From Psychrobacter sp. DAB_AL43B (lineage in GTDB: Bacteria > Pseudomonadota > Gammaproteobacteria > Pseudomonadales > Moraxellaceae), in assembly GCF_900168255.1 (NCBI RefSeq), contig NZ_LT799838.1, forward strand, positions 2,852,001 through 2,916,000: a stretch of DNA of 64,000 bases, read 5' to 3'. This document shows positions 1 to 8,064 of the stretch, in pieces. Position 1 is the stretch's first letter; every line of letters starts with the position of its first letter. The notes below the pieces were generated by a model. That model did no database searches. It saw only the letters and a program-made list of their open reading frames with translations, and had not been told where the DNA came from. The position numbers were made by a program, and so were the translations under genes.

Positions 1-177
1 TTTTTGACCTTGAGTTACAGTGAACTCAACTTCTTGGCCTTCAGCTAAAGTTTTGAAGCCTGAACCAGTGATTTCGCTGTAATGAGCAAAAACGTCTGCG
101 CCAGTTTCTGGAGCGATAAAACCAAAGCCTTTAGCTTCGTTGAACCACTTAACTGTACCTTTTTGAGTATCTGACAT
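1..177 (-). CDS. Cold-shock protein, CspA family (3' end outside window)
   Basis: Small cytoplasmic single-stranded nucleic-acid-binding protein (OB-fold cold-shock domain) that melts RNA secondary structure. The window holds the first 59 codons, starting [20 protein letters not shown]; the family is usually 65-72 residues, so only a few codons are missing beyond the left edge. RNP1 (KGFGFI, about residues 16-21) and RNP2 (DVFAHY, about 28-33) are both visible. The ATG at 177 is preceded by an AGGA ribosome-binding site at about 185-190. An A/T-rich untranslated leader lies upstream, as is usual for cold-shock genes. The csp paralog letter cannot be decided from this fragment. Confidence 0.93.
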   Translation of the reverse strand, partial: MSDTQKGTVKWFNEAKGFGFIAPETGADVFAHYSEITGSGFKTLAEGQEVEFTVTQGQK

Positions 178-295
178 ATCGATAATCCTACTTTTTAATT
201 TATTAATGGCCTAGTGACCGGTAACGCTTGCAAATAGCTACTGAACGATAAATATTAAAACGAAGGATTATAACTAATACTACGAGGTAATGATT
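178..295 (-). promoter_or_regulatory. Probable promoter and leader of the cold-shock gene
   Basis: A perfect TATAAT hexamer is read on the minus strand at 267-272. It would place transcription start near 260 and give a leader of roughly 80 nt before the csp ATG. No good -35 hexamer is visible, so the promoter call is tentative. Long structured leaders are typical of cspA-like genes, but the leader's folding was not evaluated. Confidence 0.35.
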
Positions 296-421
296 TGGTG
301 CAGAACTGCTCTTAAGCTTGGAGGTATTATAAGGGCAACATCTCATTATCGCAAGCCTTATCTTAGATTTCGTGTAACTGAAGCTAGATATTGGCTATTT
401 TTCGTCCTAATTGCAACAATT

Positions 422-844
422 TTAGGCATTTGGCAAGCGGAACAAATATATCGCTACCCCACTACATACCAAGGCTACCGACCATGCCACCCACATCATA
501 TCGGCAGGAATGCTAAAAAATAACATCGTTGTCGATATTGCCATCATTATGGTTGCCAACCACTTCGCGTATAGCGGTACGGCGCGGCGATCTTCCCAAT
601 CGCGGACATATTTACCAAAATATTTATGATTTATCAGCCAAAAATGGAAGCGTCGTGAGCTACGTGCCCAGCAACCTGCCGCCAGTAAGATAAAAGGTGC
701 GGTCGGCATGACAGGTAATAGGATACCAATGATACCCAAGGCAAAAAACACCCAGCCAAATATCAAAAACATCCAACGCACGGTTGGACTGTTATGTTGA
801 TTGGTCTTAGGTCGATAATAAAAAGCTTTCTTTGATTGAGTCAT
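422..844 (-). CDS. DUF454 (YbaN-like) inner-membrane protein
   Basis: 140-residue membrane protein of unknown biochemical role. Four hydrophobic segments lie at about 24-43, 45-60, 95-112 and 117-135. The glycine/proline-rich stretch GIIGILLPVMPTAPF (about 37-51), followed by a charged ARSSRRFHFWL loop, is the signature of DUF454, the family of E. coli YbaN. Length matches the family (about 115-140). It stands alone on the minus strand, between the cold-shock gene and a long intergenic stretch. The ribosome-binding site before the ATG is weak. The family assignment is firm; no function is established. Confidence 0.85.
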   Translation of the reverse strand: MTQSKKAFYYRPKTNQHNSPTVRWMFLIFGWVFFALGIIGILLPVMPTAPFILLAAGCWARSSRRFHFWLINHKYFGKYVRDWEDRRAVPLYAKWLATIMMAISTTMLFFSIPADMMWVAWSVALVCSGVAIYLFRLPNA

Positions 845-1130
845 GAGAGTTTTATCAGTCAGTGTTAGACATTAGGTCATTAGGTATGGACTACCTATAT
901 AAGCTATCAAAGATAAAGAAGTTGATAACGCAGTTCAAGACTGATTTTGCACGGTTTTGCTACTGATGGGTATGTTTGGTTAGTGATTGAGTAAATGAGT
1001 ACAACTAAATATTTTAGAATTATTATCTTTAGCATGGCAATTAGTATCAGCTCTGAGACGAATAACATGTGTATTTCGCTATATTTTGGATAGCTAGCAT
1101 CTTGGTTTTAAGTCAAATGAATGGGATAAA
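845..1130. other. Intergenic stretch without a recognisable gene
   Basis: AT-rich non-coding DNA between the DUF454 gene start and the terminator at 1131-1165. No convincing ORF, RNA gene or repeat was seen. It should carry the promoter of the DUF454 gene, but no clear -35/-10 pair was identified. Confidence 0.5.
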
Positions 1131-1165
1131 AAAACCGCTCACAGTTTAGGTGGTGAGCGGTTTTT
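1131..1165 (-). terminator. Rho-independent terminator (bidirectional shape)
   Basis: Perfect 12-bp stem between 1131-1142 and 1153-1164 (AAAACCGCTCAC paired with its complement). It is flanked by A-runs on one side and T-runs on the other. Read on the minus strand it ends in a run of seven T and lies 47 bp past the stop of the 163-aa membrane protein gene. A partial copy of this hairpin recurs at 1946-1980. Confidence 0.85.
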
Positions 1166-1211
1166 ATTGACTGTACAAAGCATTCTCGACAGATAGGTTT
1201 TACTTCTAATG

Positions 1212-1703
1212 CTAGACCAATATCAACGCCAGTAATGCAAATATCAAAAAATAGCCAAAGACAGCCATAATCGCATACATGGTTTTAATATCTTTACCAT
1301 TGATCTGCATGCTGGCTAACGTATTGCCAAGTTTCAAAATCGAGATGGTATAAAAATAAAATGCTAATAACAGAAGTACTATGCTAATGGTGAATATGGC
1401 GATGGAAGACAGCGCGCCAAAGAAAACCACCGTTCCAGGGAACAACGCCTCGCCTTTGATAATTAAAACCAATAGTACGATAGCCACACCTGATGCGGAC
1501 GCGTGGAAAAATATAATATCGTGCCACGTTGCATCCGTTCTATAAAAACTGGACTCAATATCGAGCCTGTCGCTACTGAGTGCTTTTGGCATAGCGCCCT
1601 TATCACGGATTAACTTACGACCTTTTATATTACTTATAGCAATAAGGAGGGTAAAAAATGACAGGGCGACCCAAAAAATGACATACATATTTATCTTTAT
1701 CAT
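1212..1703 (-). CDS. Hypothetical membrane protein (four TM segments)
   Basis: 163 residues with hydrophobic segments at about 5-24, 61-82, 90-117 and 142-162. A short polar loop follows the first. It is not a family I recognise. The ATG at 1703 has an AGGA Shine-Dalgarno about nine bases upstream, and a strong terminator follows, so it looks like a complete single-gene transcription unit. No catalytic motif is visible. It lies in a run of small, poorly conserved genes between the cold-shock gene and valS, which suggests an accessory or fast-evolving protein. Confidence 0.7.
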   Translation of the reverse strand: MIKINMYVIFWVALSFFTLLIAISNIKGRKLIRDKGAMPKALSSDRLDIESSFYRTDATWHDIIFFHASASGVAIVLLVLIIKGEALFPGTVVFFGALSSIAIFTISIVLLLLAFYFYTISILKLGNTLASMQINGKDIKTMYAIMAVFGYFLIFALLALILV

Positions 1704-1945
1704 AGTAATTATTCCTAAACCTAGAGAAACTTGATTTAAAAATATCTTGTGTACTACAAGATTCGATATAATATCTTCTACTTATTTCCCTATTTGTATA
1801 GTCTCAATTTTTATAGTTATTAATGCTCATCTGTTTATATTATCAGCCCTATCGCTTTGATTTGTAACAAAATGTCTAATACAAAGTTTGCCGTAGCAGT
1901 GCTAGTAACTAGCAAGTAGCCTGTTTTGTTTGGTGACTAACATAG
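1704..1945. other. Intergenic stretch without a recognisable gene
   Basis: AT-rich and non-coding in all frames by inspection. It lies upstream of the 163-aa membrane protein gene, so it must hold that gene's promoter, but no unambiguous hexamers were found. Confidence 0.5.
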
Positions 1946-1985
1946 AAAAACCGCTCACAGTTTAAATTGTAGGCGGTTTTATTTT
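1946..1985 (-). terminator. Rho-independent terminator, degenerate copy of the one at 1131-1165
   Basis: AAAACCGC at 1947-1954 pairs with GCGGTTTT at 1973-1980, with further imperfect pairing inside. It ends in T5 on the minus strand. It shares a 19-base identical stretch with the terminator at 1131-1165, but its second arm has changed. It follows the micro-ORF at 2004-2078 and the lipoprotein gene. Confidence 0.7.
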
Positions 1986-2003
1986 GAACGATAAGATTCT
2001 GAC

Positions 2004-2078
2004 TTATTTCGCTACCCATCCTATCTCGCGTGCTTCTTCAAGCCAGCTTATATAATCCGACTTAAAAACGTTGCTCAT
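2004..2078 (-). CDS. Possible 24-residue micro-protein
   Basis: An ATG-initiated ORF begins five bases after the stop of the lipoprotein gene. It encodes MSNVFKSDYISWLEEAREIG plus WVAK, ending in TAA, with a terminator about 20 bases later. The peptide is amphipathic and Trp-rich, not low-complexity. There is no strong Shine-Dalgarno of its own, so translation would depend on coupling to the upstream gene. It may be a real small protein or the surviving end of a lost gene. Nothing in the sequence shows a function. Confidence 0.3.
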   Translation of the reverse strand: MSNVFKSDYISWLEEAREIGWVAK

Positions 2079-2083
2079 TTAAT

Positions 2084-2482
2084 TCAGGGGTAACTTTCCC
2101 AATAGTCGGCGATGACGGCTGGGAAACAATAGTCTTTTGGCATTACAGTAATAGCGATTGGCACTAATATTGATTTGGTCACGCCGCCGATACTCTCACA
2201 AGTGGCATCGGTGGGTACGTCATAATAAATCAAGCGCAAAGTATTCTGTGGACAGAGGTCTGAGCACTGGAATGATTTTACCACCTCGATACCATGATGA
2301 TAGCCAATGACCCATTGCTGCGCGCCTTCGGTTGGCGCTGATTCTTTTTTCTGTGCGGCTCGAATGAGATCGGCGTCTGTCAAAGTGTCTTCATTAGTTG
2401 GCGGTGAAACGATAACGCAAGCGCTTAGGCTTAATAACAAGGCGCTTAAGGTGAGAGCTTTGGTAGTTGATATTGTGTTCAT
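2084..2482 (-). CDS. Small lipoprotein, unknown function
   Basis: 132 residues. A typical lipoprotein signal runs from 1 to 21 and ends in the lipobox LSAC, with Cys22 as the predicted lipidated residue; the following VIVSPP would not retain it at the inner membrane. The mature part has four cysteines (CSDLC, TCES, YCFP) that could form disulphides in the periplasm. An AAGGA site precedes the ATG. No domain is recognised. A possible micro-ORF follows five bases after its stop, and the two may be co-transcribed. Confidence 0.72.
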   Translation of the reverse strand: MNTISTTKALTLSALLLSLSACVIVSPPTNEDTLTDADLIRAAQKKESAPTEGAQQWVIGYHHGIEVVKSFQCSDLCPQNTLRLIYYDVPTDATCESIGGVTKSILVPIAITVMPKDYCFPAVIADYWESYP

Positions 2483-2506
2483 GATGAACGTCCTTGTTTA
2501 CAACCA

Positions 2507-2533
2507 CTAAAGTCGATATTTATAGGACTTTAG
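2507..2533. promoter_or_regulatory. Inverted repeat upstream of the lipoprotein gene
   Basis: CTAAAGTC (2507-2514) and GACTTTAG (2526-2533) are perfect 8-bp arms around an AT-rich centre that reads TATAAATAT on the minus strand. The centre could be a -10 element lying inside an operator. It lies 25-50 bp before the lipoprotein start. It is not followed by a T-run, so it is not a terminator. Confidence 0.3.
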
Positions 2534-2588
2534 CGAGTAGGCTTCCAAGTTTTACCAATATTATGGCACACAAAACTCAATTTATTTA

Positions 2589-3674
2589 TTACTCTTCCTG
2601 AGAGTTCAGAATAGACTCCATGATGATATCATTTCTTATTTTTCTCTCTTTTAAGTTATTCGTGCCTTCCTTTGCAGCTATTCTATAGCCATTTTCATAA
2701 GCAGGCTCGTTGTTAAAACCATTTAACTTAAGACACAGTTCAGTTTTATCTAAAGATTCTAAATTATCAACCTTTAACAGAGCGACAAACAAAGAGAACA
2801 TGTTAGCTTTATTAAACCATATAGATTTTTTATCCAGATTCAAATCCAGATAAAAACGAGCAACTCGATTAAAGTTCGTAGTAACCCTATCTTTAAATTC
2901 AAAATCCTCTAAATACGTCTCTAGGTATTCATCCACTTTATCGTTTCGATTATAGAATCCTCCTAAGTATGTTGATACCATATTTAAAGTATATTGAAGG
3001 TTTATTTTCCTTGAAATATCTCTTATGGAAAATATCCGTTTATCCGTCATTAGTTCTTGAAAAGCAATAAATTCAAGTTTGTTATTCCTTGCCCAAACTA
3101 AAAATTCTTTTGGTATATTTGGATCAAGTTTAAAATCTTCACCGTCCATTTCAGAATCATCAATCTCAATCTGCTCACACAAAAACTGACAAACTAACAT
3201 AAAATATGACGATCCATATTCAGAAGCTTTCTTTTCAATCGCCGTCAAAGAATCAGACGTCCTATTAATTCTTTGGAATATGTCTAAAACTCTAGGATCT
3301 GTATTTTTAATATCAAGCTCACATACTGGGATTTCATACTTAAAAAATTCTGATTTCTCTTGCTCATTGAAATCTCTAAAATATCTATTACCTACAGAAA
3401 AATCATTGTTAACAAATGAAACTATTGCATTTGTTCTTTGTTGACCATCTACGACACATGAAGTAGATACCATCTCATTCACATCTATTTCACCCTTAGA
3501 AATAAAAATAAGTGGAAATGGATAACCATCAAGTATTGTTTTAATTAAATCTTTCTTATGTAATTCTCTCCAAACTAAATTTCTTTGGAAATATGCATTT
3601 GTAATTAGATTTCCATTTTTTATGTCACGAACAAGATTTAATAACTGAACAGATCTGATTTGATATGGAATCAT
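2589..3674 (-). CDS. DUF262 (GmrS/ParB-like) domain protein
   Basis: 361 residues. The N-terminal part has the hallmarks of DUF262: FQRNLVW (about 29-35), then a hydrophobic segment with DGYPFPLIF (about 49-57), then the signature DGQQR (76-80). DUF262 occurs in the GmrS half of type IV restriction enzymes and in other defence proteins, where the DGQQR region is linked to NTP hydrolysis. The C-terminal DUF1524/HNH nuclease common in GmrSD fusions is not evident here; the rest is mainly helical, charged sequence. The start codon overlaps the stop of the preceding nucleotidyltransferase gene by four bases (ATGA), so the two are translationally coupled. The gene is clearly more AT-rich than the chromosome around it, which suggests transfer. 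Family assignment firm; role in defence or as a toxin-antitoxin is inference. Confidence 0.82.
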   Translation of the reverse strand: MIPYQIRSVQLLNLVRDIKNGNLITNAYFQRNLVWRELHKKDLIKTILDGYPFPLIFISKGEIDVNEMVSTSCVVDGQQRTNAIVSFVNNDFSVGNRYFRDFNEQEKSEFFKYEIPVCELDIKNTDPRVLDIFQRINRTSDSLTAIEKKASEYGSSYFMLVCQFLCEQIEIDDSEMDGEDFKLDPNIPKEFLVWARNNKLEFIAFQELMTDKRIFSIRDISRKINLQYTLNMVSTYLGGFYNRNDKVDEYLETYLEDFEFKDRVTTNFNRVARFYLDLNLDKKSIWFNKANMFSLFVALLKVDNLESLDKTELCLKLNGFNNEPAYENGYRIAAKEGTNNLKERKIRNDIIMESILNSQEE

Positions 3675-4252
3675 TTATAATCCTTAAAGTTGTTATTTTT
3701 CCACTTACTAAGACCATTGATTTGCTTTTGCTTGAAATTATCTTCAGACATATAAAAGCAACATGATACACCTGAGAAGAGACTTCTGTAGTCTATAGAC
3801 ATTTCATCGAAGAACTTTAACAAATCTTTCTTCAGTTCTATTTCTGGCATGAAATTATAATTAATCATACCCAGGCTTATTCCATATTTGTATTTTTCTA
3901 AATTAGAATTACGAAATAAATGACCTTTTGAATAGTTCCTAGTTTCACTCAATACTCTATTAAAAATATCACAATAAAGCTTGTTATTAATAATAGCTAG
4001 GTCAAGGTCAGAAGATCCTGGATTATAAGATGTTCCTTTATACAAGCTAAATCCTAACTTAGCTGATCCACAAACTAATATATCATTTATAGGTACACTA
4101 AAATTTAGACTGACTCTGTTTAATATATCGTCAGCTACTATTAAATTTTCAGTGAATGCATACGTAGGATGAACCAAAAAGAATCTTCTGACAATATCAT
4201 CTAAAGGAGTATCGTTACTAAGACACTCATCTATTTGTCCTTGATAATCCAT
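3671..4252 (-). CDS. Nucleotidyltransferase-fold protein paired with DUF262
   Basis: 193 residues. The sequence shows a polymerase-beta-type nucleotidyltransferase core: GS at 62-63 in CGSAKLGFSL, and after a 19-residue interval SDLDLAII with Asp82 and Asp84 as the metal-binding pair. A third acidic residue may lie in MPEIELKKD (about 134-142). It is small, like the minimal NTases of toxin-antitoxin and defence modules, and shows no second domain. It is the first gene of a two-gene operon with the DUF262 gene, with an ATGA overlap. Two 14-bp palindromes lie in its leader. The region is AT-rich. The substrate (nucleotide, tRNA end or protein) cannot be told from sequence. Confidence 0.75.
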   Translation of the reverse strand: MDYQGQIDECLSNDTPLDDIVRRFFLVHPTYAFTENLIVADDILNRVSLNFSVPINDILVCGSAKLGFSLYKGTSYNPGSSDLDLAIINNKLYCDIFNRVLSETRNYSKGHLFRNSNLEKYKYGISLGMINYNFMPEIELKKDLLKFFDEMSIDYRSLFSGVSCCFYMSEDNFKQKQINGLSKWKNNNFKDYK

Positions 4253-4318
4253 AATTAACCTTTTTAAGACCTATGAAGAGAATAGAGAGATTGCTCCATA
4301 GCCATTAAGCCCTTTTGT

Positions 4319-4350
4319 ATCTTATATAAGATCTCAATCTCATATAAGAT
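4319..4350. promoter_or_regulatory. Twin 14-bp palindromes, probable operator of the NTase-DUF262 operon
   Basis: ATCTTATATAAGAT (4319-4332) is a perfect 14-bp palindrome. ATCTCATATAAGAT (4337-4350) is the same word with one change. The copies start 18 bp apart, close to two helical turns, and lie 67-98 bp before the NTase ATG. On the minus strand TTATCT and TTATAT, 17 bp apart, could be the -35/-10 hexamers, so a protein bound here would cover the promoter. Autoregulation by a product of the operon is inference. Confidence 0.45.
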
Positions 4351-4440
4351 AATCCTATTTTTACAGCAAGTGTTTTAATAGAAATAGTATCTAAATTTCA
4401 GATCAATATGCATTATTCAAACTTTCAAGTAACCCATAAT

Positions 4441-4463
4441 AAAACCACCTTACAAGATGGCTT
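4441..4463 (-). terminator. Terminator behind the duplicated valS end
   Basis: On the minus strand CCATCT and AGGTGG form a short stem (one G-T pair) with a four-base loop, followed by TTTTATTA. It lies about 28 bp past the stop codon of the valS fragment. It is probably the native valS terminator brought along with that fragment. Confidence 0.5.
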
Positions 4464-4487
4464 TATCTTATTTAGCAAATATAGAAA

Positions 4488-4640
4488 CTACAACGCCTTT
4501 AACTCTTCCATCTGCGCCGTCATGGCGGTCAACTGCCCTTCTAACTCAGCCTGTTTCGCTTTTTCAGCATCGACCACTTCCACAGGCGCTTTACTGACAA
4601 AGCCTTCATTACCCAGCTTACGCGAAATGCTTTCAGCTTG
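4488..4640 (-). pseudogene. valS: Duplicated, diverged 3' end of valS
   Basis: This stretch encodes the last ~50 residues of valyl-tRNA synthetase ([13 protein letters not shown] through MEELKAL and the TAG stop) but has no start and no upstream domain. It aligns without gaps to 4988-5140, the end of the intact valS, at an offset of exactly 500 bp, with about 10 mismatches in 153 bases by my count. Most mismatches are synonymous; one changes Leu to Gln. Homology stops sharply at 4641 and just past the stop codon. The divergence argues for a copy derived from another strain or species rather than a recent tandem duplication. It is probably the scar of an insertion or recombination at the valS 3' end. 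Confidence 0.88.
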
Positions 4641-4641
4641 C

Positions 4642-4968
4642 TTAAAAAAACCATTTAAACCCAACCAAAACCACCACAGTTACAACCAACCCTAACCAAC
4701 CAAATCCCTTTGTACCTTGTACTGGTATCGTCGCATTTATTTCAGGAAATAGAATAGCGCCATACGATACTAGAGGTAATATTATCAGCAAGGTATCAAT
4801 ATGGCGATTCGGTGAGAAGTATGGAGGATTCAAGAATAGATAAATAAGCACATATACCACCATAAATACAGTGGCGAAAATGGCATGCATATCTAACGGC
4901 TCATGACGATTCCAATAAAAATATAGAATCGCCATGTTTAAGAACGCAAGTATTAAGGTTATGATCAT
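4642..4968 (-). CDS. Hypothetical small membrane protein
   Basis: 108 residues with hydrophobic segments at about 1-18, 28-45, 60-76 and 88-106, and short polar loops. It begins 19 bp after the valS stop on the same strand and may be read from the valS transcript; no good ribosome-binding site precedes the ATG. Its last codons (FKWFF, TAA) end exactly where homology of the duplicated valS fragment begins, so its C-terminus may have been cut or created by the recombination junction. No family recognised. Confidence 0.55.
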   Translation of the reverse strand: MIITLILAFLNMAILYFYWNRHEPLDMHAIFATVFMVVYVLIYLFLNPPYFSPNRHIDTLLIILPLVSYGAILFPEINATIPVQGTKGFGWLGLVVTVVVLVGFKWFF

Positions 4969-4987
4969 TATAACGATTACTTATAAT

Positions 4988-7945
4988 CTACAACGCCTTT
5001 AACTCTTCCATCTGCGCTGTCATGGCTGTCAATTGCCCTTCTAACTCAGCCAGTTTTGCTTTTTCAGCATCGACCACTTCTACGGGCGCTTTACTGACAA
5101 AGCCTTCATTACCCAGCTTACGCGAGATACCTTCAGCTTGACCTTTTAACTTATCATATGACTTACCTAAACGAGCCAGCTCAGCGGTTGGGTCAATCAG
5201 TCCTTTCATTGGGACAAGCACGCGTAGCTGTCCAATCATACTTGATGATGATAGTGGCACGTCATCGCCCTCTTTTAGTATCTCTAGGCTCTCGACTTTG
5301 GCAAGCGCTTTAAACTGATTTTTAATACGAGATAGACGCGCATCTTCGTCGCTAGAGATATTTTGTAGCAATACTGGCAGACGCACCGCATTACCCAGCT
5401 TCATCTCGCCACGGATATTACGCACACTAGCGATGAGCTGTTGTAGCCACGCCATATCAGCTTCAACTTGCGCGTTAATTTGCGCATTATCAGTTTGTGG
5501 ATAATCAGCGATTACGATGCTATCAGTATTTTTGCGACCCAATAACGGTGCTATCGTCTGCCAGATTTGCTCAGTCAGATACGGCATGATTGGGTGGCTA
5601 AAGCGTAGCGCAGTCTCTAATACATGGAGCAATACATAGCGAATTTGCGCTTTACGCTCATCCGACACCGAGTCATCATTTAGGCTGGCTTTGGCAAGCT
5701 CAACATACCAGTCACAGTATTCATTCCAGATAAATTCATAAATATCATGGCTGACCATATCGAGACGATACTGAGCAAAATGCTGATGAATATTGGCAAC
5801 CGTTGAGTTTAGGCGACTCATAATCCACTTTTCTGGTAATTCCCAAACCTCTGGATTGGCAGTTTGGTCAATCGCTTGGGCATTGCCTTCTTTATCCACA
5901 CAGTTCATCAGCACAAAGCGGCTGGCGTTCCAGATTTTATTACAGAAGTTACGATAGCCCTCGACACGTTTGAGATCAAAGTTGATATCGCGACCAGTAC
6001 TGGCAAGCGAGGTAAAGGTAAAACGCAGCGCATCGGTACCAAAAGCTGGGATACCTTCTGGGAACTCTTTACGCGTTTGCTTTTCAATTTTTGCCGCATC
6101 TTTTGGATTCATCATATTGCTAGTGCGTTTTTCGACTAACGCTTCTAAATCAATACCATCAATCAAATCGATAGGATCTAAGACGTTACCTTTAGATTTA
6201 GACATCTTCTGACCATTGCCATCACGCACCAGACCATGAACATAAACGGTCTTAAACGGTACTTGCGGCGTGCCATCTTCGTTTTTGACAAAGTGCATGG
6301 TCATCATGATCATGCGTGCAACCCAAAAGAAGATAATGTCAAAACCGGTAACCAACACGCTGGTCGGGTGAAAGGTTTTGAGCACGCGCGGATCAGCATT
6401 GACGTCTGCCCAATCAAGCGTACTAAATGTCCATAGACCGGAGCTAAACCACGTATCAAGGACGTCATCATCTTGGCGTAATTTTACGTCGTCGCTTAGA
6501 TTATATTTTGTGCGCACTTCTGCTTCATCACGCGCCACATAAATCTCACCGGTCGCGTCGTCATACCAAGCTGGGATACGATGTCCCCACCAGAGCTGAC
6601 GACTGATACACCAATCTTGCAAATCAGTCATCCACGACATATACATGTTTTTATATTGCGCAGGGACAAACTCAATACTGCCATTTTCTACCGCGTCAAT
6701 CGCAGGCTTAGCAAGTTTATTGACTGCCACATACCACTGATCGGTCAACCACGGCTCAACGATCGTACCGCCACGCTCAGCGCGCGGGGCTTTAAGGGCG
6801 TAGTCTTCTATTTCCTCTAACCAACCCTGCTCGCCTGCTTGCGCCACTAAAATTTTACGCGCGGCAAAACGCTCAAGTCCAGCATATTCACTTGGTGTGG
6901 TTTCAAGCTCTGGCTCACGCGTTTGCAGGTCAGGATAAACTTCCATCGCTGGTAAAATATTGGCGCGCTCATCAAGGATATTAATGAGTGGCAAGTTATG
7001 ACGACGACCCAATTCATAGTCATTAAAGTCATGGGCAGGGGTGATTTTTACACAGCCAGTACCAAAGTCTTTTTCGACATAATCATCAGCAACGATAGGT
7101 ACAACGCGTCCAGTAATTGGTAAAGTAATCGTTTTGCCAACTAAATGTGCATAACGCTCATCGCTCGGATTGACTGCAACAGCAGTATCGCCGAGTAAGG
7201 TTTCAGGACGCGTGGTTGCTACGACCAGATAGTTTTTACCATCTTGAGTGGTGATATCTTTATCGGTGAAATGATAACGGAAATGCCACAAGCTGCCTTT
7301 TTCGTCATGATTTTCAACTTCTAAATCCGATAGCGCAGTTTGGAATTTAGGATCCCAATTCACCAGACGCTTACCACGATAAATTAAGCCATCATCGAAA
7401 AGACGGACGAACACTTCTTTAACGGCATTTGATAAACCATCATCCATGGTAAAGCGCTCACGCGACCAATCGACCGAGCTACCCAAACGGCGAATCTGAC
7501 GGGTGATATTGTCGCCCGACTCTTCTTTCCATTCCCAGACTTTATCGATGAAGTCTTCGCGCGTCATGTCACGGCGCTTGATACCTTCAGCTTCCAGACG
7601 ACGCTCAACGACCATTTGGGTTGCAATACCAGCATGATCCGTACCCGGTTGCCAAAGCGTATTGTCACCATCCATCCGGTGATAACGCGTTAGCGCATCC
7701 ATAATGGCATTATTAAAGCCATGACCCATATGCAGCGAGCCAGTCACGTTTGGCGGTGGTAGGGCGATAGAGAAAGACTCATCTTTATCAAAGCTCGGCT
7801 TAAAATAACCGCTTTCTTCCCAACCTTGATACATGCCAGCCTCAACCTCAGCAGGATTGTAGGCGTGCTCAAGTTGGCTTAGGGCTGCTTGGATAGATTG
7901 GGTCAGGTTGGTCTTAGTGTTAGTATCGGTATTAGGGTTGCTCAT
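4988..7945 (-). CDS. valS: Valyl-tRNA synthetase
   Basis: 985-residue class I aminoacyl-tRNA synthetase that charges tRNA-Val in the cytoplasm. The HIGH motif reads HMGH (72-75) after PPPNVTGSL. The editing (CP1) domain includes [18 protein letters not shown] appears as QKMSKSKGN at about residue 580. An anticodon-binding domain and a C-terminal coiled coil (the tRNA arm, rich in Lys/Glu/Leu) follow. Length is slightly above E. coli ValS (951). The start at 7945 is chosen because HIGH then falls at the usual distance. No leader attenuator was seen. The final 150 bp are duplicated 500 bp downstream. Confidence 0.98.
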   Translation of the reverse strand: MSNPNTDTNTKTNLTQSIQAALSQLEHAYNPAEVEAGMYQGWEESGYFKPSFDKDESFSIALPPPNVTGSLHMGHGFNNAIMDALTRYHRMDGDNTLWQPGTDHAGIATQMVVERRLEAEGIKRRDMTREDFIDKVWEWKEESGDNITRQIRRLGSSVDWSRERFTMDDGLSNAVKEVFVRLFDDGLIYRGKRLVNWDPKFQTALSDLEVENHDEKGSLWHFRYHFTDKDITTQDGKNYLVVATTRPETLLGDTAVAVNPSDERYAHLVGKTITLPITGRVVPIVADDYVEKDFGTGCVKITPAHDFNDYELGRRHNLPLINILDERANILPAMEVYPDLQTREPELETTPSEYAGLERFAARKILVAQAGEQGWLEEIEDYALKAPRAERGGTIVEPWLTDQWYVAVNKLAKPAIDAVENGSIEFVPAQYKNMYMSWMTDLQDWCISRQLWWGHRIPAWYDDATGEIYVARDEAEVRTKYNLSDDVKLRQDDDVLDTWFSSGLWTFSTLDWADVNADPRVLKTFHPTSVLVTGFDIIFFWVARMIMMTMHFVKNEDGTPQVPFKTVYVHGLVRDGNGQKMSKSKGNVLDPIDLIDGIDLEALVEKRTSNMMNPKDAAKIEKQTRKEFPEGIPAFGTDALRFTFTSLASTGRDINFDLKRVEGYRNFCNKIWNASRFVLMNCVDKEGNAQAIDQTANPEVWELPEKWIMSRLNSTVANIHQHFAQYRLDMVSHDIYEFIWNEYCDWYVELAKASLNDDSVSDERKAQIRYVLLHVLETALRFSHPIMPYLTEQIWQTIAPLLGRKNTDSIVIADYPQTDNAQINAQVEADMAWLQQLIASVRNIRGEMKLGNAVRLPVLLQNISSDEDARLSRIKNQFKALAKVESLEILKEGDDVPLSSSSMIGQLRVLVPMKGLIDPTAELARLGKSYDKLKGQAEGISRKLGNEGFVSKAPVEVVDAEKAKLAELEGQLTAMTAQMEELKAL

Positions 7946-8064
7946 AATAGAATGGTCTTTTATTAATAATGAATGTGGTCAAATAAATATGTTAAAAATA
8001 GATGAAATAATTAGTAGAGTGATTTTAACGCAGATAGCAGGATTTTGTTAGATGCTAAGGTCAT

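Noticed and set aside
290..523. 77-codon plus-strand ORF opposite the end of the DUF454 gene
   Set aside because: It overlaps a clear family member on the other strand, has no ribosome-binding site, and has no recognisable motif.
4408..4695. 95-codon plus-strand ORF across the duplicated valS end
   Set aside because: It is the antisense reading of the valS fragment; its middle only mirrors valS codons.
4253..4990. Integrase attachment site or integrase gene at the valS 3' end
   Set aside because: The gene-end duplication suggests integration, but no integrase, recombinase or short core repeat with a matching partner could be seen, so no att site is annotated.
7946..8064. T-box or other leader control of valS
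   Set aside because: T-box leaders are not expected in gammaproteobacteria, and no stem-loop with a T-box sequence is visible.
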